Below are positions 43,686 to 52,671 of a DNA stretch of 64,000 bases, piece by piece; the stretch's first letter is position 1; each line of letters opens with the position of its first letter. Both the position numbers and the translations under genes were made by a program. The notes beneath the pieces were generated by a model that saw only the letters and a program-made list of their open reading frames with translations, did not search any database and had not been told where the DNA came from. Source of the stretch: Nitrososphaeria archaeon (lineage in GTDB: Archaea; Thermoproteota; Nitrososphaeria; Geothermarchaeales; JDFR-13); NCBI GenBank assembly GCA_027078545.1, contig JALWXN010000004.1, forward strand, positions 516,737 to 580,736, in the 5' to 3' direction.

Positions 43686-45392
43686 TCACCCCGTCTCTAC
43701 CGGCTTGATAACCTCTAGGAAGTCCTCGACGCTGAGTATAGCTGGCCTGTCGGGGAAGATGTTCATCCCGAGCTGGGTTATGTATGGTGGTAGGATGTCG
43801 TAGTTGGGTAGCCACTCGCTTGTGAAGAGCTCTCCAGGCTCGCCGTCGAAGACTATCTCACCGTTATGCATCAGTATAACCCTGTCGGCATACTCGGCTA
43901 CGACCCTCATGTCATGGGTTATGAAGATCACTGTTATCCCCCTCTCCCTATTCAGCCTCCTAGCTAGGTCCATGAGCTTGACTGAGTGTCCCCAGTCCTG
44001 GCCGGTGGTCGGCTCGTCGAGTATGAGTATCTTCGGCTGCATAGTCAGTATCGTGGCTACAGCCAGCCTCCTCCTCTGCCCCCTGCTCAGGCTCTGTGGA
44101 TGCCTATCCCTAAACTTCTCGAGGCCCAGCACCTGCAGAGCGTCCTCCACCCTCCTCCTAACCTCCTCCTCGTCCAGCCCCAGGTTCCTCGGGCCGAAGG
44201 CCAGCTCATCCTCCACAGTATTTGTGAAGAGCTGGTGATCCGGGTTCTGGAATACATAGCCTACATACTTGATTATCTCGGTCATAGGGGTCTCCCTAAC
44301 ATCGTGGCCATATATCCTGGCTGTACCCCTCGTAGGCTTTAAGAGGCCTACCAGGATCTGGCTCAGGGTGGACTTTCCGCTCCCATTCCTCCCTATTATG
44401 GCTACGAACTCCCCCTCCCATATCTTGAGGGAGACCCCTTTAAGCGCGGTCACCCCGTTGGGGTATGTATGCCAGAGATCCTCCACCTCGATCGCTATCC
44501 TCCCCCCACTACCTACACCCTGCCCGGGCCTATCGATCCTGACTGGTCCGTTCACTAGTGGCTTGAAGAGCTGGACACCCTCCTCGAGGCTTATCGGCAT
44601 ACCGTCTCTCCAGCCATATTTATATGCGGCCTCGGAGATCTGTGGGGGTCTGACACCCTTCTCCAAGAACTCGTTGAGCCTTGTATATGCCTTGTGGGGC
44701 TCGTCGTCAACGATTATCTCCCCCTCCTCCATGAGTATTATCCTATCGGCGTACTTCGATACCTCGTCAAGCCTATGCTCGATCAGTATGACGGTTACGT
44801 CCCTCCTCCTCTGTATCTCGCTTATCACGCTTAGGACGGCCATAGCCCCCTGTGGATCGAGGTCTGAGGTCGGCTCGTCAAAGATTATTATCTCCGGCTC
44901 CATAGCCAGTATACCCGCTATAGCCGTCCTCTGCTTCTGCCCACCGCTCAGGGCGAATATGGGCCTATCCCTAATCTCGTATACACCCGCATCCCTCATA
45001 GCCCTCTCGACGCGGCGGATAATCTCCTCCTTAGGCATAGCCAGGTTCTCCGGTCCGAATGCCACGTCCTCCTCCACGGTCAGGGCGAAGAGCTGGTCCT
45101 CAGGGTTCTGCAGTACCACCCCGACCAGCTGGGTCAGCTGGTGTAGAGGCTTCGTCTTGGTATCTATACCCTTCACCAGGACACGGCCCTTCATAACCCC
45201 CTTGTCGATGACGTGGGGGATGTATCCACAGATCGTCAGTGCCAATGTAGATTTTCCACACCCACTCCTACCCGTGAGGACTATGAACTCCCCCTTCCTA
45301 ACCTCTAGGTTTATCCCCTTGAGGACCCACTCATCGCTGAATGGATATTTATACCAGAGATCCTCTATCCGGAGTACGACCTCCCTACTCAT
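43686..45392 (-). CDS. ecfA: ECF transporter ATPase, two fused nucleotide-binding domains
   Basis: A 568-residue protein with two complete ABC domains. Domain 1 has Walker A LTGRSGCGKSTLAL, signature LSGGQKQRTAIAG and Walker B IIIFDEPTSDLDP; domain 2 has IIGRNGSGKSTLSQ, LSRGQRRRLAVAT and ILILDEPTTGQDW. The fused chain replaces separate EcfA1 and EcfA2. The second signature is LSRGQ instead of LSGGQ. An ATCCCC-GGT-GGGGAT hairpin (45400-45414) sits in the leader, and a TATA (tgtataaaaag, minus strand) about 50 bases before the start. Confidence 0.93.
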   Translation of the reverse strand: MSREVVLRIEDLWYKYPFSDEWVLKGINLEVRKGEFIVLTGRSGCGKSTLALTICGYIPHVIDKGVMKGRVLVKGIDTKTKPLHQLTQLVGVVLQNPEDQLFALTVEEDVAFGPENLAMPKEEIIRRVERAMRDAGVYEIRDRPIFALSGGQKQRTAIAGILAMEPEIIIFDEPTSDLDPQGAMAVLSVISEIQRRRDVTVILIEHRLDEVSKYADRIILMEEGEIIVDDEPHKAYTRLNEFLEKGVRPPQISEAAYKYGWRDGMPISLEEGVQLFKPLVNGPVRIDRPGQGVGSGGRIAIEVEDLWHTYPNGVTALKGVSLKIWEGEFVAIIGRNGSGKSTLSQILVGLLKPTRGTARIYGHDVRETPMTEIIKYVGYVFQNPDHQLFTNTVEDELAFGPRNLGLDEEEVRRRVEDALQVLGLEKFRDRHPQSLSRGQRRRLAVATILTMQPKILILDEPTTGQDWGHSVKLMDLARRLNRERGITVIFITHDMRVVAEYADRVILMHNGEIVFDGEPGELFTSEWLPNYDILPPYITQLGMNIFPDRPAILSVEDFLEVIKPVETG

Positions 45393-45467
45393 GCCCTCTA
45401 TCCCCGGTGGGGATGTCTAGATAGTATCATGACATGGATGTATAAAAAGTGGGGATGGATAGCGGGC

Positions 45468-46652
45468 TCAGGGTATCAGCCTCTCAAGCACCTTGAATAG
45501 TGGCAGTGCGACGAAGGCTCCGTAGATCATGTTGAATACCGTCATCGTTATGGTATGCATGTAGACGACGTAGCTCGTGGTGTAGAAGTGGTTGAGGTAT
45601 GGGTAGAAGACGTAGTAGAGTGATATCCATGCGAAGAAGGCCCTGAGCCCGCCTATAAGGGCCGCGTCGATGACGGCCCATATACCCTTGGGCCTGGGTA
45701 TCGTTGCTCCCTCGGCCTGGCTTAGGAAGTACTTGTTGGAGATTGCTAGGTACATATCCACGGGGACGGCCTGGGCCAGGGCGTAGACATACCACCTTAT
45801 GTCGAAGCCGTAGAACATGAGCTGGCTCGTGAACTGGTAGACAAACTGGATGAATGTTGCTACCCCGGGCTTCCTAACTATCAATACGCCTAGTACGAAG
45901 AATGTGGCGTATCCTATGTCGCCGATCGCATAGTTCACGAATGGTATGGGTAGCCTGTTCGTCATCGCGAAGAATCCTAGGCTACGCCCTATTACCTGTA
46001 CCCAGACCGTTAGGAATATGCCGAATATCGTGGAGTATATGATGTCCTTAGTCTTGAATGATGCGCCGTAGAGCTTACCCTTTTCAATGGCGTAGAAGGT
46101 GGCGCCTATAGCCACTACCGAGACTATCAACGTGCCTAGATACACCATGAATGGCTCTGGCACGAATGGCCTCTTATAGGTCTCCTGGAACACCACGTTA
46201 CCCTCTGCATCCATGATCGTCAATACGAAGTCGACGGCCTTCGGCTCAATAGTCTCCGGCACCGCTAGCTGGAAGGATAGCCTCTTGGTATCGCCGGGCT
46301 GGAGACCTGTAACATTGGCTATGAAGTAGGATCCGTCATCCGATGCCACGCCATCCCTCGGGGGCCTGAGAACCTTGAACCCGGCCTCTACAGGTACCTC
46401 GAGCTTCACCGTGAGGAGGTCGATGGGCTCGCTCCCCTCATTAGTGATGTATATGGCTCCCCAGAAGGAGCCCTGCCCCCTGAAGCCGCCGGATATTATG
46501 ACCTGCTCATTGGTCTGGGCCTTGAAGGTCGTGTTGTAGTAGTGGGGGAAGTAGAACTCGACGTCGATGCTGGGCTGTGCCACCGCGTCGATGGGCGCTA
46601 GGACTAGGAGGGCTAGGATGAGGATTGGTAGGAGGGTGTGGACACCCCTCAT
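45468..46652 (-). CDS. Putative ECF substrate-binding (S) component with secreted N-terminal domain
   Basis: A 394-residue protein. A signal peptide (about 1-25) is followed by an extracellular beta-rich domain (about 28-165; ITNEGSEPIDLLTVKLEVPVEAGF and GLQPGDTKRLSFQLAVPE resemble NEW3/CARDB-like folds). A membrane part then has about seven helices (YLGTLIVSVVAIGATFY onwards). Helical loops such as RKPGVATFIQFVYQFTSQLMFYGFD and the position immediately upstream of EcfA-EcfT suggest an S component of the thiamine/YkoE-like kind. The substrate is not identifiable. A perfect inverted repeat AATGT-AAAAA-ACATT lies just before the start. Confidence 0.65.
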   Translation of the reverse strand: MRGVHTLLPILILALLVLAPIDAVAQPSIDVEFYFPHYYNTTFKAQTNEQVIISGGFRGQGSFWGAIYITNEGSEPIDLLTVKLEVPVEAGFKVLRPPRDGVASDDGSYFIANVTGLQPGDTKRLSFQLAVPETIEPKAVDFVLTIMDAEGNVVFQETYKRPFVPEPFMVYLGTLIVSVVAIGATFYAIEKGKLYGASFKTKDIIYSTIFGIFLTVWVQVIGRSLGFFAMTNRLPIPFVNYAIGDIGYATFFVLGVLIVRKPGVATFIQFVYQFTSQLMFYGFDIRWYVYALAQAVPVDMYLAISNKYFLSQAEGATIPRPKGIWAVIDAALIGGLRAFFAWISLYYVFYPYLNHFYTTSYVVYMHTITMTVFNMIYGAFVALPLFKVLERLIP

Positions 46653-46658
46653 CTCACC

Positions 46659-46690
46659 AATGTAAAAAACATTTACTGTATATGTATGGA
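46659..46690 (-). promoter_or_regulatory. Promoter with operator-like palindrome of the ECF S-component gene
   Basis: The perfect inverted repeat AATGT-AAAAA-ACATT (46659-46673) lies between the minus-strand TATA-like catatacag (about 46677-46686) and the start codon at 46652. A protein bound there would block transcription initiation, as expected for a vitamin- or metal-responsive repressor. Confidence 0.5.
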
Positions 46691-46716
46691 TTTTACCTAT
46701 ATGTTTAAAATCTGGG

Positions 46717-48132
46717 CTAGGAATAGACTCTTATCCAGCCTCCGGGCCTAAGAACTGCTTCCACGACCGTGTATTCCACTCCCCCTACTGTGATCCTCCT
46801 GGTGCCTAGGAGCTCGTATCCCTCCCCCTCGACCCTGGCCTCTCCCCTGACGAGTAGGCCCTGGAGTAGGATCTCCCTCGGCTCCGCCGTCCATTCCTCT
46901 CCTCCCCTCCTGAAATAGATTGTCTCGGTGAATCCATGCCTGAGATATACACTATTCTCCTCCAGCCTCTCCTCGAACATCTCTGTGGGTATCATCTTTA
47001 CATCGACGCCCTCCTCGCTAACCGTGATTATGAGCATGTGGTAGATGGCCCCCTCCTCAGGCGAGACGTAGAGTGGTGACCCGGCTCCTCCCGAGACGTA
47101 GAACCATGTGGGCTCGAGATACCTCCTGTAGTAGATGTGGTTATGGGCTTGGAGCGCAACTGTGACGTTGTACTCCCTGAATATCTCCGCCACTTCCTTG
47201 TCATTGGTTATCGTCCTGTATGCGGGGCCGGAGAAGGCTGGTTTATGCATCGCTGTGAATCTATATCTATATTTCTGACCCTCCCCCAGCATCTCTATCA
47301 TCCACTCCTTCTGCCTCCCAGTGATCATGTTGGCCTCTCCCACGATGTCTGTGTCTAGGATCAGGAAGAGATCCTTACCATATGCAAAGCTGTAGTAGAG
47401 CCTACCGAGATTCATCAGGAAGAGGATCTGGGCATCCCTATCGCCTGTCGACGGCGCCTCACCCGTCTTAACCTCATGGTTCCCTGGGGCGACGAATATG
47501 GGTACAGCTGAGGACTCGTAGATGGAGAGGAAGTCGCTCCACTGCCATGCCAGGACTACCGCCTCGCTCCTATATCCATAGACTATGTCCCCGCCCAGGA
47601 TGGCGAAGTCGGGCCTCACTATGTTGAGGATCCTTATCAGCTTCTTGAACTGCTCTGGCTGTGGTGTTAGTGGGCCTCCCGGCCTATTATCGGCGAAGAA
47701 GGCGAACCTATACTCCTCCCTAGGGTTATCCGGGTCATAGACATATACCAGCTGCCTCGCCTTGGTCCTACCGCCGAAGTCGAAGATCAGCCTGTAGAAC
47801 CCCTCCTCAGGGATGGAGATGGATACGGATATGTTCCTGGTCTCCCCGCCCCCGACGCTGTATTCCTGCTCCGCTATCAGCTCGGGCTCCCCCAGCCCCC
47901 CATACCTGTCGAAGCTCCTGATATAGACCTTCAAGACTCCCGATGCTCCCCAGCCCACGTTCTCCATCGTTAGGGTGAATGTTGTCTCACGCCCGACTGT
48001 TATGACCTCGGGATCCCAGTCTATCCATATGGGTCTGAGGCTGGGGGGTGCGGATACGCTGTATAGGTAGAGGTATCCCCCGACGAGTATGGCCACTATG
48101 GCTAGGCCTAGTAGGAGCCTCCGCCTCATCAC
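46717..48132 (-). CDS. Membrane-anchored calcineurin-like metallophosphoesterase
   Basis: A 471-residue protein. An N-terminal hydrophobic anchor (about 5-27) is followed by a beta-sandwich domain (about 40-135; FTLTMENVGWGASGVLKVYIRS) and a metallophosphoesterase domain. That domain shows AFFADNRPGG, ILGGDIVYG, VAPGNHEVKTG, TAMHKPAFSG and ALQAHNHIYYRR, the full set of metal ligands. The C-terminal 90 residues are a small beta domain. It is probably exported and acts on phosphate esters or nucleotides outside the cell. It is divergent from the CLP1-like gene. Confidence 0.9.
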   Translation of the reverse strand: MMRRRLLLGLAIVAILVGGYLYLYSVSAPPSLRPIWIDWDPEVITVGRETTFTLTMENVGWGASGVLKVYIRSFDRYGGLGEPELIAEQEYSVGGGETRNISVSISIPEEGFYRLIFDFGGRTKARQLVYVYDPDNPREEYRFAFFADNRPGGPLTPQPEQFKKLIRILNIVRPDFAILGGDIVYGYRSEAVVLAWQWSDFLSIYESSAVPIFVAPGNHEVKTGEAPSTGDRDAQILFLMNLGRLYYSFAYGKDLFLILDTDIVGEANMITGRQKEWMIEMLGEGQKYRYRFTAMHKPAFSGPAYRTITNDKEVAEIFREYNVTVALQAHNHIYYRRYLEPTWFYVSGGAGSPLYVSPEEGAIYHMLIITVSEEGVDVKMIPTEMFEERLEENSVYLRHGFTETIYFRRGGEEWTAEPREILLQGLLVRGEARVEGEGYELLGTRRITVGGVEYTVVEAVLRPGGWIRVYS

Positions 48133-48178
48133 TGAAATATTGGGGCTGGGCTATGAATAAAGTATCGAGTGTCCAGAG

Positions 48179-49276
48179 ATGGAGACGAGGATCAGGGCTG
48201 GAGAGGTAGTCATCATAGAGGGCCCGGCTAGGATAAGGGTTTTGGATGGCGGCGTGTCTAGCCTAGGAGCCCCGGTTGGGGAGCTGGAGGTCCCCCCTAC
48301 AAAGTCGCTACCCCTTAGGGCGGTTGAAGACTCTTTGGTGGAGGTGTTGATGGGGAGGATAGGGCCTGGCGATGTGGATATACCTAATAGCTGGGTGGAG
48401 GCGCTGGAGGCAGTTGCCTCGGAGGATGTTGAGAGGATAGCCGTCGTAGGAGGTGTAGACACGGGTAAGTCTGGCCTGACGACCTATCTCCTGAACGGCC
48501 TCCTCGAGAGAGGCTTCAGGACAGGGGTTATAGACACTGATATTGGTCAGAGCGATATAGGGCCGCCGACAACCCTGGGCCTCGCCATACCCGATGATCA
48601 GTATCCCCTCCTAACCATGCTAGCACCAGAGGCGCTATACTTCGTCGGCCTGACGAGTCCACGTGGACTTATACATAGGGTGGTCCAGGGCCTCGACACC
48701 CTCCTGGGCCAGGCCCTGGAGAAGGGTGTGGAGAAGGTTATACTCAACCCTACGGGCTGGTCCCACGGCTACGGCCTATACCAGCTCAAGAATGTTAAGC
48801 TCTCCCTCTATAGGCCAGACCTAGTGATAGTCTTCAGCCATGAGGAGGATGTTATCAGCTTCCTCTCCCGTAGATATAGGGTCGTGGCTGTGGAGCCGCC
48901 GCCCAGCCTGAAGCCTAGGGACCATGCGATGCGTACTGAGTATAGGAACTGGCTCTATAGGAGATACCTCAGCGGTGGGGAGGCGGTGGAAGTGGCTATG
49001 GATGAGGTGGAGGTGCTGGGCTATCCACTCAGGAGCCTCATGGATAGGTGGGGAGGGGATCTCAGGGGGATACTCGGAGCCTATACGACTGGTGAGGGCC
49101 TGGTCAACGCGTTATTCATAGTCTCGGATGTAGCTGGGGGCAGGTTAAGATTATACCTCTCCGGAGATGCATGGGGCATACCGACACTGGGCCTCCTGAG
49201 GCTGGATCCCGAGACGCTTACTGAGCTTGGATGGGTAGAGGATCTCATGGAGATCGTGCTAGACCCAGAGTCCTAG
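48179..49276 (+). CDS. CLP1/GRC3-family polynucleotide 5'-hydroxyl kinase
   Basis: A 365-residue protein. A short beta N-terminal domain (METRIRAGEVVIIEGPARIRV) is followed by the P-loop VVGGVDTGKSGLTTYLLN and the family motif GVIDTDIGQSDIGPPTTLGLA. Downstream come VILNPTGWSHGYGLYQLK and a C-terminal beta domain. Archaeal members phosphorylate 5'-OH ends of RNA or DNA and act in tRNA splicing repair. The start ATG directly follows the divergent intergenic region. Confidence 0.9.
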   Translation: METRIRAGEVVIIEGPARIRVLDGGVSSLGAPVGELEVPPTKSLPLRAVEDSLVEVLMGRIGPGDVDIPNSWVEALEAVASEDVERIAVVGGVDTGKSGLTTYLLNGLLERGFRTGVIDTDIGQSDIGPPTTLGLAIPDDQYPLLTMLAPEALYFVGLTSPRGLIHRVVQGLDTLLGQALEKGVEKVILNPTGWSHGYGLYQLKNVKLSLYRPDLVIVFSHEEDVISFLSRRYRVVAVEPPPSLKPRDHAMRTEYRNWLYRRYLSGGEAVEVAMDEVEVLGYPLRSLMDRWGGDLRGILGAYTTGEGLVNALFIVSDVAGGRLRLYLSGDAWGIPTLGLLRLDPETLTELGWVEDLMEIVLDPES

Positions 49277-49342
49277 CCGTTCCACACCGTTCCACCTATT
49301 CCCTTTAGACACTGGAACATCCTAGTTCATCCCGGTGAATCC

Positions 49343-50053
49343 GTGATGAGCATAGGTCTCAAGGAGATAGTGATACTACTGCTCGTTGCAGCCCCCATAG
49401 TGGCGGCCTACCCCGCCTACCAGGGCGCTGTGGACAGTATATATGGAGTCTCAGACTCGCTGGACGACTCTGACCAGTACGTAACGGGCGACGACGACCC
49501 AGACATAGTTGAGTATAGGCTGAAGGTCACGCGTATGAGGGATAGGCTGGCAAGTCTCTATAGAGAGGGGGTCTTCACGGGGCAGTTGAAGGAGGAGGTG
49601 GGACACTTCCTCGTGGAGCTTAGCGACGAGAGGATAGCCTCCATGACGCCTCTAGAGCTTAGTATGGCTGAGGAGAGGCTGGAGCACTACCTCAAGATGG
49701 TTAACGGCTACTATGACGACGACATCTATGAAGAGTATTACTATGATGATAGTCCATCCGAGGATGACTGGGTGGACGGCTCAGCCGTAACTGAGAAGAG
49801 GGTGAGGTGGCTGATCAGGGAGATAATAGATAAGCAGGGTGATGTCTATGAGTATAGGGTTAAGGCAGAGACATATGGCGTCACCGATGTGGTCGACGAC
49901 CTCGAGAGGGCGGAGACCCTTCTCGACCAGGCGCTCAGCATACTTGGGGATAGGGGTGTAGATGGGTTTGAGGAGGCTTGGAGCCTATACCTAGAGGCAG
50001 ACCTCATCCTAGACACGGTGGACGAGGTCTTGGACCACGTGGCAGACGACTAG
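49343..50053 (+). CDS. Secreted or membrane-anchored acidic helical protein, unknown function
   Basis: A 236-residue protein with an N-terminal hydrophobic helix (IGLKEIVILLLVAAPIVAAYPAYQGAV) acting as signal or anchor. The rest is highly acidic and helical with a DDD/YYDDDIYEEYYYDD low-complexity centre and a leucine-spaced C-terminal coiled coil. I know no family. It lies between the CLP1-like gene and the flavin reductase pair. It could be a cell-surface or archaeal envelope component. Confidence 0.8.
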   Translation: MMSIGLKEIVILLLVAAPIVAAYPAYQGAVDSIYGVSDSLDDSDQYVTGDDDPDIVEYRLKVTRMRDRLASLYREGVFTGQLKEEVGHFLVELSDERIASMTPLELSMAEERLEHYLKMVNGYYDDDIYEEYYYDDSPSEDDWVDGSAVTEKRVRWLIREIIDKQGDVYEYRVKAETYGVTDVVDDLERAETLLDQALSILGDRGVDGFEEAWSLYLEADLILDTVDEVLDHVADD

Positions 50054-50101
50054 CCCCTCCCCCCTCCCCTTTTTATCACCACACCGGTAAATACTGTATC
50101 T

Positions 50102-50653
50102 ATGAGTCTCAAGATACCGGTCCTCCTAGGCACGGCTAGGAAGGGTAGGAGGTCTGAGAGGGCCGCTAGATACATGTTGGGCGTCGCGAGGGAGTATGGA
50201 CTAGACACATTCCTCATAGATGTTAGGGATCATATCATAGGGTATACAGATGACGAGGCAGAGACTGAGGCGGCTAGGCGTTATAGGGAGCTTATAAGGG
50301 GTATGGATGGACTGATAATAGTCACCCCTGAGTATAGCCATGGCTACCCGGGTGAGCTGAAGATCCTCCTCGACACTACCTGGAGGGAGTATGACCGCCG
50401 CCCCCTCGGCATAGCCGCTGTATCCTCCGGTAGGGGTGGCACCAGGGTCGTCGACGTCCTTAGAACCGCCGCCCTTGACCTGGGCTTCGTACCTATAAAG
50501 AGGGCCCTATACTTCGCCCCTATAGACGATATCCTGGACGAGGAGGGTAGGCTCATCAACAATAGGTTCAGGGAGTCGGTGGACAGGTTCATGGCGGAGC
50601 TCATATGGTTCGCCAAGACGCTCAAGTGGGGCAGGGAGAACCTGGAGCTATGA
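50102..50653 (+). CDS. NADPH-dependent FMN reductase family protein
   Basis: A 183-residue flavodoxin-like protein. The phosphate-binding loop is LLGTARKGRRSERAA, followed by the conserved IIVTPEYSHGYPGELKILLD and GIAAVSSGRGGTRVV. These enzymes reduce flavins or quinones with NAD(P)H. The stop overlaps the start of the cyclo-ligase gene by 4 bases, so the two are translationally coupled. Confidence 0.93.
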   Translation: MSLKIPVLLGTARKGRRSERAARYMLGVAREYGLDTFLIDVRDHIIGYTDDEAETEAARRYRELIRGMDGLIIVTPEYSHGYPGELKILLDTTWREYDRRPLGIAAVSSGRGGTRVVDVLRTAALDLGFVPIKRALYFAPIDDILDEEGRLINNRFRESVDRFMAELIWFAKTLKWGRENLEL

Positions 50654-51357
50654 ATGTGAAGAGGGAGAAGGAGAGGATTAGGCTGGAGGTCTACCGGAGG
50701 CTTCTCGAGGCTGGCGCCGCGAGGCCCCCAATGCCTATCGAGGGTAGGATACCCAACTTCGAGTCGGCTGAGAAGGCTGCGGAGAGGCTGAGGGAGATAC
50801 CGGGCTTCATGGATGCCGGGGTCGTAAAGGTCAACCCAGACAGCCCCCAGAGACCCGTTAGGAGGATGGTCCTCGAGATGGGTAAGAAGCTGGTCATGCC
50901 TACGCCCAGGCTTAGGAGGGGCTTCCTACTCCTAGACCCGGATAGGATCAGGAACATAGGCTTCGCCTCCACTATTAGGGGCGCCTTCACAGTGGGGAGG
51001 CCCGTCGAGCCTGAGGATCTCCCGGAGATAGGCTTCATCGTGGAGGGGAGTGTGGCGGCTGCCAGGGATGGTGGTAGGCTGGGTAAGGGTGAGGGCTATG
51101 CCGAGCTGGAGTATGCAATCCTGCTGGAGACTGGGAGGATAAGGAGGGATGTAGAGATAGCAACTACGGTACATCCCATCCAGGTCTATGAGACGCTGCC
51201 TAGAGACCCCTACGACGTCTCCCTCACCTATATCGCCACCTCTAGGGAGCTGATTAGGTGTACAGACTTCTTCCGCCCACCCGGGATCCTCTGGGACTTG
51301 ATAAGTGAGGAGAAGCTGGAGGAGATCCCTCTTCTTAGGCGATTAATGAGAAAATAA
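50650..51357 (+). CDS. 5-formyltetrahydrofolate cyclo-ligase family protein
   Basis: A 235-residue protein from the ATG at 50650; the track start at 50605 is inside the previous gene. The family stretch GAFTVGRPVEPEDLPEIGFIVEGSVAAARDGGRLGKGEGYAELEYAILL contains the GxGxGYxD/E-type nucleotide-binding signature. It converts 5-formyl-THF or an archaeal pterin analogue to the methenyl form. Pairing with an FMN reductase suggests a one-carbon or pterin redox role, which is inference. Confidence 0.85.
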   Translation: MNVKREKERIRLEVYRRLLEAGAARPPMPIEGRIPNFESAEKAAERLREIPGFMDAGVVKVNPDSPQRPVRRMVLEMGKKLVMPTPRLRRGFLLLDPDRIRNIGFASTIRGAFTVGRPVEPEDLPEIGFIVEGSVAAARDGGRLGKGEGYAELEYAILLETGRIRRDVEIATTVHPIQVYETLPRDPYDVSLTYIATSRELIRCTDFFRPPGILWDLISEEKLEEIPLLRRLMRK

Positions 51358-51399
51358 TGGGTTGATATATACGTTATGCGTTATAAGTAGTCCCCAACA

Positions 51400-51415
51400 A
51401 CCATTATATATACCT
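51400..51415 (+). promoter_or_regulatory. Promoter of the polyamine-type ABC transporter operon
   Basis: The TATA-like cattatatatacctag is centred about 27 bases before the ATG at 51435, predicting a nearly leaderless mRNA for the binding protein. An earlier AT-rich ttgatatatac (51363-51373) may be a second site. Confidence 0.55.
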
Positions 51416-51434
51416 AGTTGAAGGGTGTAGGGAT

Positions 51435-52613
51435 ATGGATAGGAGAAAGTTCCTAGCAGTTGCAGGTGGCGGCGCCATAGCAATCGCTGCTGGATACTTC
51501 ATCCTAAGCAACATGGGTGGAGAGGCCGGGAAGAAGACTATATACCTCTACACCTGGGAGGAGGAGATGAACTTCGACCCCCCAGTCGAGTATGAGGGTA
51601 CGGCCTATGACAACATAACCGATCTATTCGCCGCAGTCTATCCAGAGTATAACGTCGTAGCCTCCTACTACGGCGACCAGGATAGGATGGTCGCCGACCT
51701 CCTTGCCGGTAAGAAAGCCGACGTCATAGCGCCATGTGTCGACTATATACCCACGCTTGTGGAGAACGACCTGCTGGCCGAGATAGACACCGGTATGCTC
51801 GAGAACTGGGACAAGATGTTCCCAATCTTCCAGGATATACAGGGCGTCAGGGTCAATGGGAAGGTGGTCTTCATACCCACCAACTATGGATATGAGGGCC
51901 TTGCCTATAGGGCGGATCTCTTCGAGCAGAATGGTCTAGAGACTCCTACTAGCTGGATGGACTTCTTCCAGCCTTGGGAGCTCGGCTTCGATAAGCTAGA
52001 CAATCCTAAGAAGTTACTCATGCCGGATGACTCCTACATCGGTATAGCGATGGCTGCATTGGCCCTGGGCTACAACCTCGACGCTAATGGGGACGGTCTA
52101 TGGGAGCTTACTGATGAGCAGCTGGAGAACTGTAAGGAGCTCCTGATCAACCAGAAGCCCTATGTACTCAAGTATAGCGAGGAGGTCGATGTGGAGATGC
52201 CCAACCTAATGAGTGTAGGTGACGTCATCTTCAGCATTGGATGGGCCCCCGAGGCATTGTCCCTCCAGGACGAGGGTATAGACGCCGTCTTCGTGCTTCC
52301 TGATGAGGGTCCACTCACATTCCTATGTGGAAACGCTATAGTTGCTAATGCTGAGAACTATGAGGATGCCCATAAGCTGGTCGACTTCTACCTCGGCCCG
52401 GTTATTCAGAAGTACTTCGCCACTGAGTATTGGTATGGCATCACCAATGAGGCGGTTGTAAACCTCCTTAGGGAGGAGGATCCCGAGCTTGTTGATAGCC
52501 TCTTGCTAGACAAGCCTCAGCAGGCCCTCGCAAAGGGTGCCTTTGAGTATCCACTGGCCGAGGGCCAGGAGGAGCTCTGGGAGGAGGTCTGGGACGAGGT
52601 CAGGGGTGCCTAG
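51435..52613 (+). CDS. potD: Spermidine/putrescine-type ABC transporter substrate-binding protein (Tat-exported)
   Basis: A 392-residue binding protein. The N-terminus MDRRKFLAVAGGGAIAIAAGYF is a twin-arginine signal (RRKFL) with a hydrophobic core that may stay as an anchor. The mature part starts KTIYLYTWEEEMNFD and contains ADVIAPCVDYIPTLVEND and FIPTNYGYEGLAYRADLF, features of the PotD family. It captures ligand at the cell surface for the permease encoded next. Polyamines are inferred from the family only. A large inverted repeat lies after the stop, before the ATPase gene. Confidence 0.9.
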   Translation: MDRRKFLAVAGGGAIAIAAGYFILSNMGGEAGKKTIYLYTWEEEMNFDPPVEYEGTAYDNITDLFAAVYPEYNVVASYYGDQDRMVADLLAGKKADVIAPCVDYIPTLVENDLLAEIDTGMLENWDKMFPIFQDIQGVRVNGKVVFIPTNYGYEGLAYRADLFEQNGLETPTSWMDFFQPWELGFDKLDNPKKLLMPDDSYIGIAMAALALGYNLDANGDGLWELTDEQLENCKELLINQKPYVLKYSEEVDVEMPNLMSVGDVIFSIGWAPEALSLQDEGIDAVFVLPDEGPLTFLCGNAIVANAENYEDAHKLVDFYLGPVIQKYFATEYWYGITNEAVVNLLREEDPELVDSLLLDKPQQALAKGAFEYPLAEGQEELWEEVWDEVRGA

Positions 52614-52625
52614 CACCCCGAATCT

Positions 52626-52662
52626 AAACCATTTATTTTTATAGACCCCACTGGAATGGTTT
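52626..52662 (+). promoter_or_regulatory. Inverted repeat around a TATA box between potD and potA
   Basis: AAACCATT (52626-52633) and AATGGTTT (52655-52662) form a perfect 8-bp inverted repeat, extendable to 11 bp with one mismatch. Between them lies a TATA-like tttatttttatag. The ATPase start (52672) follows by 10 bases. It could be an operator for the ATPase-permease genes or, in RNA, a stem-loop that protects the binding-protein mRNA so it accumulates more. Confidence 0.55.
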
Positions 52663-52671
52663 GGATTCATA

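Noticed and set aside
45400-45414. ATCCCC-GGT-GGGGAT hairpin before the ECF ATPase as a TPP or other riboswitch
   Set aside because: It is only a 6-bp stem without any conserved riboswitch elements, so I kept it as a note in the gene entry.
43804-45420. Long plus-strand ORFs (144, 118 and 383 residues) opposite the ECF ATPase
   Set aside because: They are antisense shadows of a conserved two-domain ABC ATPase; long antisense frames are common in this codon usage.
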